64,000 bases of DNA from Chrysopilus asiliformis (taxonomy: Eukaryota; Arthropoda; Insecta; Diptera; Rhagionidae). The notes beneath the pieces are model-generated. The model was not told the DNA's origin, searched no databases, and saw nothing but the letters and a program-made list of their open reading frames with translations. Each line of letters starts with the position of its first letter. Positions within the stretch are counted from its first letter, which is position 1. Where the stretch lies: NCBI GenBank assembly GCA_964034945.1, contig OZ035960.1, positions 31,612,368-31,676,367 of the forward strand, read 5' to 3'. Below are positions 36,132 to 48,100 of the stretch, piece after piece. The position numbers and the translations under genes are program-made.

Positions 36132-39100
36132 TTAATTCAAGTATTCACCTTCGGAGGCGACATCTGGTCCTAAAGGATCAAATCGAACCCGATGTTCAAC
36201 GGCTGCCTGGGCAGCCAGCAGGAGTTCTGAGTACATTCGATGCCTCTTAAGTGCTAATTCATCACGACCAACAGGTGTTACAGGTGGCTCCAAAATACCA
36301 CCATATTCACTGTATACCCGCCCAATCAAACACCACAGAATAAAAACACCACAAGCAGGGTTTTTATTTTTCAATTTTTCATATTTTCCGTGCCCAAATT
36401 TCATAGCAAGAAAGCACATCAATAGAAAAAAAAGAAAATTCTTTATTTTATTTATATGCCAAATTTTCTGAAGGGTTAAGTTTAGATATCTGGGAATTCT
36501 TTTTTTCTGTTCACATCAGGGAAAACTCTGAACAAGGACGAAAATCAAATCAATAAATGGGGTAGAGCTACAGAGGCGTTTTTGTTTCAAGATCAAGTAA
36601 ATTTATCCATTTTTATGTAGTTGATGTGGGTTGTAGGCTGGTTACCATAATATTGTAATATTTTTCAATTCTAAGAATGATATAAAATACGTCTGAGTTA
36701 CTAGCACACAAAAAACAATATGAGAAACAAGGACCGGTAGGGGGGACAAGGAATGTGTCAATAAAATTTTTTTATTACTATAATAAAGTCATTCGAGATG
36801 AAAACAACGAAATGAACATTTATGGGGCTAAATGTATGGGCCATTTTCTGTGTATGCAGAGGATTTAAGATGATTACATTGAAATCATCCAAAGAACAAC
36901 ATGGAGGGCTGAAAATACACGCTTTAACATTGATTTGTTGTTATTTCCTTAAGAAAATACCCTGAAGTCAATTCTACGAAAGCAAAACGGAAATTTTCTC
37001 GAAGGCGTTTAGATTAAAGCCAAATATTGAGATGAAAATCTGTAAAGTTCACTCACTGAATAAAATTCTAATTTGAACAGCTAAATACGGTTTCGCGTGT
37101 GAAACAAAATTGATTATGGCTTACCTCAAGGGTGAATTTGAACGCCAATTGAAGTTCTCGAAAATTTGGAGGCAATTTTACAAAAAAAAATACTTAAAAT
37201 GTTAAAGAGGGGCTAAAGCATTTTTCAATTTAATATGGAGGAGGTTTTAATAGGATTTGAAAATTTAAATCGAGTAACAATCTATTGTAACCATATAGTG
37301 TTTAGCAAATCGTCGGTGATAGTGCAATACCGCGTATGAGCAGTTTGTTAATATCGCGTATCTACAAAAGTAGCAATTTTGAGATTTCGGGCCTAAATGT
37401 TCGAAGTGATGAATTGCTTACTTTAGGAGTCATGCCATCTGAGGTTATGTATGTATAAAGGGAGTCATAATGAGGTCCCAAAAAATCTTAGACGAGAAAA
37501 TCTCTTTAAAGGGTTAGAAATATCAATTTTTCTTCCCCCTGTAAAATATTCAAAATGTAGATACGCGGTATTTACAAACTGCTCATACACGGTATTGCAC
37601 TATCACCGACGATCATGATTAAATGGCGATCGCTAATGCCCAGTTGCCATTACGCTAGTTGTTAGTTGAAAGTTTTAAGGAAGTTCAAAAGGTAGCTATG
37701 ATTGTAATTAGACATATCTTAGGTGAGCCATAGACGTGCACAACCTGGTTACCAATCAGGTTTTCAATATGTCATGTTGCAAACTATGTCGAACGTCTGT
37801 GGGCTAGTTCCTATTGCAAATTCAGGTTGCATGTTCGGCTGCAGAAAAATCAAAAAGTTTTTTGATTAGGGATATTTGCACTATCTTACAGGACCTTCCG
37901 CTTCGAATTTTGACATTCTGGCATCAGGTTTGTGATCAGCATCCCCGAAAAACCCCTAATGCCAATTTTTCTCGGCAAAAACGGGAAAGGATATTCGCAT
38001 TATTCTTACAGGACCTTCCGTTAGGATTTTTGAAATTGTAACACCGGACTAGGGATGCAACATCGTTCATAAAACCTCGATATGTCGAAAATCGATGTTT
38101 TTTTAAGGCGACATCGATGTCAAAAAACATCGTCCTGAGAACATCGATACCTCGATGTTTTTTCGAGGTTTTGAAAAAGTTAAATTTAATAAATAATTTA
38201 GTCACCTGGCGGATGCTCTACTGTGGGTGGAGTGCACCCAGGTAGAATTAACACGGTTTTAATTCTTCTTATACGTTGAACCACCAAAAACCCGTTAGTT
38301 TTCGAGATATTCGCAAAAAACTAATTTTTTTGAAATACCAACATATCTTCATAACGGCTTGAGATACAGAGTTCTAGAAAAAAACATAAATGTAGCAAAT
38401 TTTATTGTCTCCAAGTTTTGTAATACATAAGACTACTGGAAAATTGTTAGTTTCGGAATAAATCGCAAAAAACGAAATCGTAGTTTTTAAAAAGCCGCCG
38501 TTTTGGTTACTTCCGGTTAACGGATTTCCACATCAGGACCAAACTTCTCTGTAAAATTTCATGGCTAGCTCTGGTATTTTTTGAGAAATCTTGTAGAAAA
38601 ATAAAACCGAAAATTGATACCAAAGGAAATTTAAACAAATCTTTAAGTAGAGTGGCTATATTAAATCTATCTAAAAACTAGTCCCTCTATTCCTAAAATT
38701 AGTTTTTATTTTATGAAGAGTAATGTTCTAACATCGTGGATAACAACATCAATACCTCGATATATCGGCCTGTTCAACATCGAGGTTAAAACTCGATATT
38801 TTTCAACGATACCTCGATGTTTTGTAAACATCGAGGTATCGTTGGCATCACTACACCGGACCCGTAATCAGCGACCCCGAAAACCCCCTAATGCCATTTT
38901 TAACAGGGAAAAGCGGGAAAATGATATTTATGTTATCCTTACAGGACCTTCCGTTTCTAATTTTGAAAATCTAACACCAGATTCGTGATCAGCGACTCCG
39001 AAAACCCCCGAGTGAAACTTTTCAGCCTCCTATTGAGCAGGATTCATAGCAAAAATCACGGTTCAAAAACACCCAAACCGCCTTTACCCCCTTAGCGGTA

Positions 39101-42100
39101 AAATTTCGGAAAACCCGGCCTTAGTGAGCGCCTACGTGATGGTTGGGACATATTGTGAAAGTTTCCAGTTTCTAGCTCCAGGGGTTTGGGTTGGGCGTTG
39201 ATGAGTCAGTCAGTCAGGTTAAACGATTTTATATATATAAATGAATTCACACTCACTAGCGATGGACGAGACCGGCAAAATACATTTAATAAATGAAAAA
39301 AAAAATTTTTTTTTTAATTAAAAATTTAAAATGTTTTTCCGTATCAACTTTTTATCGATAAAAAAGTTTTCTTTTCTACGAAAAATTAAAAATTTAATTT
39401 TCTGCACTTCAGCAATTAAAGTTTTTCCCTGAAAACCTTACAAAAACGACTCAACTTTGGTAAGCTGGTGGATGAAAGAACTTTCCAACAACTTTATTTA
39501 ATTGGTCTTAAGGGCCGCGTAAAATTTAAAGTTGTACAAAATACCAGTACCTCGTGGTTACCTGGCGGAAGAACTCTTCCTTGGAAAGACTATGCAAAGC
39601 TCATACATCGCAAAATTTACAAATCAAAAATTTTATGGAAGTTTAAAGTGAAGAGTTGTAGGTTTTAATGAGTCGTTTCCACAGCTGTGCAGTACTTGTG
39701 TCGTGAAAGTGTGAAAGGATGTTCACCAGCTGTGCTTACATAAACTTGAAGTGTGTAAGAGAACAAGATTTACCGACATTTGAGAATTACTTGTATGCTA
39801 ATGAGGATATAAATTCAAATTGTAGATGATGGAAATTACATGAACTCAAAAATTTATCCATGAAGCTTTGGTTGTTGGAATTCGGGCTATGAATCTATTA
39901 TTAAAAAAAAACACATCCATATCGGATATGAATCGAAGGATTTTATTTAAATTAGATTAGATTTGTAAATTTTTAAATTATTATAAGTTCAGGCTTGATG
40001 TGATTTGATGTTTGAATGAATAAACACAATAATTTTTGACATGCCATTTTCTTATTTACGATTTCACGGCCATACAAAACCAATTACATCAAAACAGAGT
40101 GTTTTATTATAAATCTTACAGAGACAAGGGTAAATGTTTTAGCCGTTGGGTAAAATATTTAACTTTTTACGAAGACAACTTTTCCAGCCACAGCAAAATT
40201 GTTTTTGGCATGTGAATAATTTGATAAAGGTTACGGATATTAGAAAGAATCGCTTGTGGATGAAGCTGTCGGAGAAGTTACATAGAAATAGGGCAAACAA
40301 TTTTTTTTTATCGATAAAATAATGTATAGATTGTTCTTATGGAGAATTTATTTTTTTAAGTTTTGCAAATCATTCAACAGTTTTTTTCGAACTTGAATGA
40401 CCAAGAAAGCATCACGGAAGCGTTAAATTTGAAAACAAAAAGCTTCAAATAACGAAATAAAAAAAATCCTTTTTAATTCGATAAATCCATCAAAAAGGGA
40501 AAAATCCCACAATCAAAAAAATGAAAAACAAAAAAGCATGTAGAACTCCTAACACTAACCCTAGAACTCCTAACCTTGAAAAAGTCACAGTATCGTAGAA
40601 GATGACAACGATAATAAAAAGCGTACGAATTTTTGCTACTTTTAATACGGAAATTCAAAAAATACATAAATATAGAATATTTTCTCAATTTTAATTTGCT
40701 TTTTTGACTAAAAATTTCACATTTTCGCAACACCATCCAGTTTCTACCAGCGAGGAACAACACAACAACCCGAAGTGTATACCAATTGTTTATCATATCA
40801 TTATTGCTATTAACTGATGGAAAGCAAAACAAAATCTAGCATAAATATTTAACTTTGCATTAGCTTAAATCTTAAGAAAACAAAAGATATGCGACAGGAT
40901 TAAATCGCTTGACGGCATCTTTTTAAGGAAATGAGATATTGTGAGCACGTATAAAAGCGATTAATAATGATATTATTTTGAATTCTTAGCAAAAAAAAAA
41001 GTAAAAAAAAACCTTTGACCCTCAACGTCAATTCAATCACAACGCACACCTATCTCTCGGAAAATTCCTCACATTCTCTTTTAGTGACATAAGAACATAA
41101 AATTGGATTTTTTCCCTCCTGGATAACAAACAATTTAACAGGATCTACATTTAGGACTTAGTATGGATAACGTGACAAAAGGCAATTCTTCAAAGTCACC
41201 TTAGATTTAGATGCGTGTATCACAGCAGAGTGAGCACCTATGGTCTAGTTACATATGAATGTTCGGGGATAGATGAAAAAGTTTGCGGACCTAAGTAGAA
41301 AAGTGACTTTTTTACAAGCCTAATTGTCTTCTGGCAAAAGAAATTCACACAAGGATTTATAAAGTTCGAAGCAAACATTATAAGGGGCTAAATCTGGTGA
41401 ATAAGGTGAATGTAGAAGCTTTTAAGTTTTGCTAATTTTTTGTTGAAAAACGAATAGTTTTTTGACACGATTTTGATCTCTGCTATCTGAAGAGGTTTCA
41501 ACCCCAGTCGATCAGATACCAAACGACGCAAATCTTTGAGCGATATTAGGTTCTCATTTATTGATATTCCGAAAACTTTCTAACTCATCCTCGTATATCA
41601 TAAAAATGTGAAAAAAATAAAAAAAAATTTTTTAAAAAAAGCTTTTATTAAAAAAAATGCACTAAAAAGAAAAAAATAATTTTCTGGACGCTGTGTATCA
41701 CAAATATAAAAGCTTTTAAAAAGCGAGATAAATGTTTATTTTATTGTTTTATGCTTTATCTCGCTTTTTAAAAGCTTTTATATTTGTGATACACAGCGTC
41801 CAGAAAATTATTTTTTTCTTTTTAGTGCATTTTTTTTAATAAAAGCTTTTTTTAAAAAAATTTTTTTTATTTTTTTTTATTTTGTTCTTTTTAGTCTTCG
41901 AATATATAGCTTTACATTTGAGATGTCCTTACAGGCTTTTTAACTTGAGAATCGTATTCAGCGAACCCCAAAACCCGCAGAATATATTTTTTCCCGGAAC
42001 AATTGAGAAAAAGGATAATCACGTTATCCTTACAGGACATTCCGTTATCCTTACAGACTTTTTAATGACAGATTCGGATTCAGCGATCCCAAAAACCCCA

Positions 42101-45100
42101 GAATAGATTTTTTTTCCGGAAAATTTGGAGAAAAGGATAATCACGTTATCCTTACAGGACCTTCCGTTATCCTTACAGACTTTTTAATGACAGATTCGGA
42201 TTCAGCGACCCCAAAAACCCCCAGGATAGATTTTTTGCCGGAAAATTTGGAGAAAAGGATAATCACGTTATCCTTACAGGACCTTCCGTTATCCTTACAG
42301 AGTTTTTGATGACAGATTCGGATTCAGCGACCCCAAAAACCCCAGAATAGATTTTTTTCCGGAAAATTTGGAGAAAAGGATAATCACGTTATCCTTACAG
42401 GACCTTCCGTTATCCTTACAGCCTTTTTAATGACAGATTCGGATTCAGCGACCCCAAAAACCCCCAGAATAGATTTTTTTCCGGAAAATTTGGAGAAAAG
42501 GATAATCACGTTATCCTTACAGGACCTTCCGTTATACTTACAGACTTTTTAATGACAGATTCGGATTCAGCGACCCCAAAAACCCTCAGGATAGATTTTT
42601 TTTCCGGAAAATTTGGAGAAAAGGATAATCACGTTATCCTTACAGGACCTTCCGTTATCCTTACTGACTTTTTAATGACAGATTCGGATTCAGCGACGCC
42701 AAAAACCCCCAGGATAGATTTTTTTCCGGAAAATTTGGAGAAAAGGATAATCACGTTATCCTTACAGGACCTTCCGTTATCCTTATAAGGACGAAGTAGT
42801 GAAAATATTGTATTGTCATCGGACTTATATAAGTGTGCAAAATTTCAAGTCAATCGGACAAGTGGAAGTGGGTCAAAATTGGGTTGCAAGATTTGATCTG
42901 ACAAACAGACAAACAAACAAGATAGCGAGCTAAATAAAAGCTTTTAAAAAACTGAACACAATATAATGCTTTATAATAAAAGCTTTTTGTCTAGCCAAGC
43001 CTATACAAGCGACGAGGTCTTGTCAAATATTTCACTTCAGTTTATTTAAGATACGGCGAAAAAAAAAAAAAACCGCACAACAGAGAAATAGAAAATTGCT
43101 TCAATTTTATCGTTCCAAATAAGGAACAAACATTGTTTAGAATTATTTTCTTTGCACAAAGAATTATTTTCTTTTCGGAAACCAAAAAACTTTTCAGTTT
43201 TCGGGCCCATAAAGCATAAGAAGCTTTTGCGACAGGGAAAAAAGTTGTGTAAATTTTTGTGCTTTACTTTTGTGAACAGTGATGTCACCAAAGAGGGAAG
43301 TAGATTGGGCCAAAAATAGTAGTAGATTTATACTAATAGTAGCAGATTTAAAAAAAACCTTTTGTACCAATGCCGATATACCAATTTGTATTTACCAATT
43401 TGTATTTACCATATACCAATTTGTATAACAAAAAACTTTTCAGGAATTCTGATAGCAAATAAAACTTTTTTAATAAATACTCGATAGAATATACTTATCA
43501 TTTAATAATAGGAACTTGTGAACACAAAAAGTACATTTCGTTAGAAGCTTTTTACATTTAACATGTATAATAAAATTTTACAAAAATAGTAGCAGATTTC
43601 ATTTAGTGCGTAGTGAATTTTCCAGGACCAAAATAGTAGTAGATTCTACTACAATTGTAGTAGAGTGACATCTATGTTTGTGAACCTTTTACTTTCACTC
43701 ACGAATGCAATTCGCTCAAACGCTTTACTTTGCATCGCTCAGCCAACTCACCCAAGAATCATGGGCTTCTTTTTAACTCTTTTTAACTATCTGTATATTG
43801 TTTGTGCTACCCCGTATTGAAAGCTTTGAAAAAGCTTTTTAGTAATAAATTATGTCCACTAATAAAAAAAAGTAACTCTAGAATTATAACATAAATATGT
43901 GTGTCTACAATTTGAGGTCGATTATTTTCGATCTTGTATGAAAAAATATTCCAAAATTTTTCAATTACAGGAAAAGCTCGATTCACGCAATGTTCGACTT
44001 ATGGAAATGTTCGAACTACGCACAAAAAAACATTTGTTTTTATTTATAAATAAAAGTTGCAAGAAATAATTTTTTTTAATTTCATTAAATGCGTAAACAT
44101 GCTTTCCTATCATGTTTTTTTTACATTCGATTGTCGCAAACTCGCAATTTGTGCAAACTTTAAGCCGTTTGCACAAATTGCGAATAAATCGAGCTTTGCC
44201 TGCGATTAGTTTAAACAATAAAATTGTATTTGCTTTCTAAAAATATGGTTTGCAACCATTTTTTTTAAATTTTGTTGTGCCATTTATTTGTTGGTAGAAT
44301 CTACCTATTTTTTTTTACTTTCCGTTGTGTATAGAATTTTACAGTGCTTTCAGACAATATTACACATTTACAAAATACCTGAAACCAAGAAATTTATTTA
44401 GTCTTGAAACAAAAACGCTCTTTCATTACCTGGGATTAGGATTGTTTGGGGAATATAATCACAAATCAAACAATAATATTCAATAATAATTAATTTAAAT
44501 TGAGTTACGTGTAATAGAATCGATCGTCATTGTTGAACCAGTCGGGTAAATCAAAACATCCTGGAATTGAACCCCGTTTTGTAACATAAGGAGCGCACAT
44601 ATCGCCACGAGGTAATTGCGCGGGTATAGAATCCGAAAAAACCTCATCGTCATCGATGGATGCTAGTTCAGATGATGGTATTACTTCAGTACTGTCGTTT
44701 ATGTTAACTTTTTTTCGAATTGAGGATTTCGAAGAACTTCGCCGAGAAATACAACTTTTCGGCAAATCACTGCCATTCACTGAGGCCGTAGTATCTATGG
44801 CTGTACCCGTTGCATCGGGAGGGTCCTTATCATCGTCTAACTTTGTAAGGCCATTATCCGGTGCTATCGTTTCATCGTAACTTCCATTTTGATGAAGCGC
44901 TGAATTTTCTTGTTTTTCTTTAGTTTCCTCAGTTTGTTCGGGTTTTTCATCCACGATAAGTTGCTGTTCTTGCTCAGGAAGCTGTTGATCTTGGTTTTCA
45001 ACTTGATCTTGAGGTTGATAGTTGTCTTGATCCTGAATTTGATCTTGATCTTGATTCAGATCCATGTTGTTATTTATCACAGATGATTGACTATTACTGA

Positions 45101-48100
45101 TTGTATTTGTATCCACGGAATCGTCATTTTCGTTCTGTTTCGATTTATTAACAACGATTGATTCCTCAACTGTTGAGTTACTGCTATCGCTTTTTGATCG
45201 TTTTTTACTTTCGATTGTTTCGTCATCTTTGTCGATTGCTACTTAAATTTAACTTGTTTTTAATTGTGCTTTTTTTACAAATTATTATTTACAATTGGGA
45301 TTATTTACATAAATACAATTTAATGTCTTTAATTTTGTGATGCGTGTTTTAAAAAAAAACTTTTTTTTAGTAAATTTTCAATTTTTTAAATTGAATTCTC
45401 CTAAATTCATGGAAATGTTTAAAACTTAAAAAAACCGTGGAAAACAAAAGCGTTAGGATTTAAATGAAAGCAAAAACAGCTACTAAAGAAACCAGAAGTA
45501 GGATCTGATCTGAGTTTCTGCTTACAATTAATTGAAATAATTTTGGGGTATTTCAAAGCCGCTTTTATGTCAACCGTGACGTTAGTGACTGACATATATT
45601 GTAAGGATATATGTAAATGCTGCTTAAGTTGCGCAATCGACTTTTGTAATCTTTATTCGATTTTTTTTTCATTTCACTAATCGAATTACTTGAATTCATC
45701 GTTAGTAAAGATTTAAATATAACCAAAAGAGAAATTATTTTAGCCAGAATAATTGATTTTCCCAAAACACCGTGTACTTTTAGAGATTGTTCAAACAATC
45801 CCAATATTTGATTTAAATATTCAAGTAGGACGTAAAAAAAACTTCCTGTTTGATTGTATTTACATGAATTCTGTACTTGTGAGGCTTTATTTAGCTTTTC
45901 TCTTTATTTAGAAGAAAATATTGATGTCGCATTTCCATGGCCTCCATTATCGAAAATTATTTATTTATAGCGTGAAATTTTATCATTAGTTCGGTCAATG
46001 TCAATGGCGCCCACATTAAAATAATCACCAAAAAGACCAAAATAATTACGTAATTTTCTTTGACAATGGAAAAGACGGAATGGGACGCCTTTGTGTATTT
46101 CATTCAAGTTATTTCTGATGAGACATTCACCCAAACGACAATTACCAAATCAGTAAATCTGTATGAGATATTTTGATGCTTATTGAAAAATATTTTGTGC
46201 CGGGAAAATCCTATTTTTTCAATTTTTTATGTCGTTTTAAAATAGCCATGAATTTTCAATAAAAATAACAAATATAGAATCATACGGATTTCAAGATCTG
46301 AGAAAATGAGAACGGAAATGAAAACGATTCGATATTGAATTTTTTTCAATATGACTTTTTATCACATTTGAAAAAAAAACATTGATATATAGGAAATTTC
46401 ATGATATTTCTGATATCGCTTTATCGAAATTAAAGTAAATTTTACTATACCAATAAAAATTAATGAACAGCTGGAAAGTTTTAATCAAAAATTCGAATTT
46501 TACATCTTTAATCTCTCATGCCCGAGTTTCTCCTTGCAGTTAGAGTGCTTTTCTCTACTCCTAGAGACGCAAAAATTAAAATTTGCAGTTTTGTAAAAAA
46601 AATCAAGCAACAGCGGGCATGAGAAGGTTAATATGGGTATTCATGAAATCTCAGAATTGCCTCGTAAACCCCGTAAATTCACCACCTCTTAAATGAGTTG
46701 TCAAAATTTGTATGGAAAATTGTTTACGCATCCCTTGAAGTTTACGTGACGATTTTGGGGTGCAAAGAACCACGTGAAATAAATCGTGAAATTCAGTTGT
46801 AACATATTTTATGCAATTTATGTCCATACTAGCTTGCATACCCGTCGTTGCCGGGTTAAGCTTTTTGTCTAAGTTTTAGAATACGAAGAAAACCGGAAAG
46901 AACTTAAAAACTTTTTAATGGGTCTATGTTGGGGCTGGACCCCCGACGAACATCTATATCAAATTTCAGGCCAATCGGTTCAGTAGTTTCCCCGCGAAAG
47001 AGAAACATATCGCAAAAACTAAGTTTCGAAATCACTTTACCCCCTCCCCTTACGCCCCCACCCCTCGCGATTCTTTTTCGTATGCCTATGTTGGAACCAG
47101 AACTACCACAGACACTCATGCCAAATTTCAAGACAATCGGTTCAGCCGTTTTTGCGTGAAAGAGGAACAGACAGACAGACAGACACCAACTCATTTTTAT
47201 ATATTAGTAAGATTTTAATTAATTTAATTTCTTACTGATTCTCGGCATGTTCAACTTATAGTTTTGTCGCTTCTCAGAGAAGACTGCGGAACAGCTGATC
47301 GATTTACTCGTGATGGAAAACTCAGTAAAAATACGCAATCGGTAATTTTACCTAGTTTCATGAATACCCTGAATATATTTTTGTTATTCAGAAACATTTA
47401 GACTAACTCGAACTTTGCAGCTGTTGAATGATTCGCCCGGTTAGGGAGTTGTGACGCCAAACCTGGGTCCCAGTTTCGATTTCGCATCGAGATGTTTTTT
47501 TTAGAATTTTTTTCTAATATAAAATGTTGTTGAAAAATAAATTGGGCCTTTAGTTAAATTATCCTACTAGCATTTTACTAAATACTGGCGCGCACCACGT
47601 TGGCAAGCATGTAGAACGACATTAAAGTGGTAATTTGAGTGTTTGAAAACTTATATGAGAGGACAATATCTTGAGGTCTGATATTGGGCACTCATATAAT
47701 TGGGGAAAAGTAGATTTCTACTTACTACTTAGTTACTACTTATATCTTTCCACTCAAATATACCTCAACGCCTGCTGAACTACCAGTTTTGACGAGTTTA
47801 AAAAACCCAAAATGCCACTTCGACACCATTCTACATACTTGCCAACTCGATGCGCGCCTACAGTAACACAAACGGTGGCAAATACGTGCCAAACACCAAA
47901 AATGCTAGTAGGCTATTCCGGGTTTTAGAATAAAGATTACAAGTCACTCATCGAAATAGGATGCAATAAATTGCGCAACTGTGATTTTAAATATAAATTA
48001 TTTTCTAGTTTTGAGGTTATATCGGTAATTAAATTTTAAGTAAATCATAAATAGTATTATATACAATATAAACAATTTTATTTATGTACACAGAATTTCA

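Larger units (their letters stand above)
37870..39010 (+). repeat. Repeat S array, copy III, interrupted by a hAT element
   Basis: About three units of roughly 130 bp with TTACAGGACCTTCCG and AGCGACCCCGAAAACCCC. The same unit type occurs at 41925-42787, 49180-49450 and 54935-55385. The hAT element 38050-38853 splits one unit. The right flank (39011-39240) differs from the other copies and ends in (GTCA)n and a TATATATA run. Confidence 0.75.

Noticed and set aside
41925..42787. CRISPR-like array
   Set aside because: Units of 121 bp are contiguous without unique spacers, in a eukaryotic intron.
43281..43680. Possible hAT element with GATGTCAC ends
   Set aside because: Only about eight bases match in inverse orientation and no target duplication was found.
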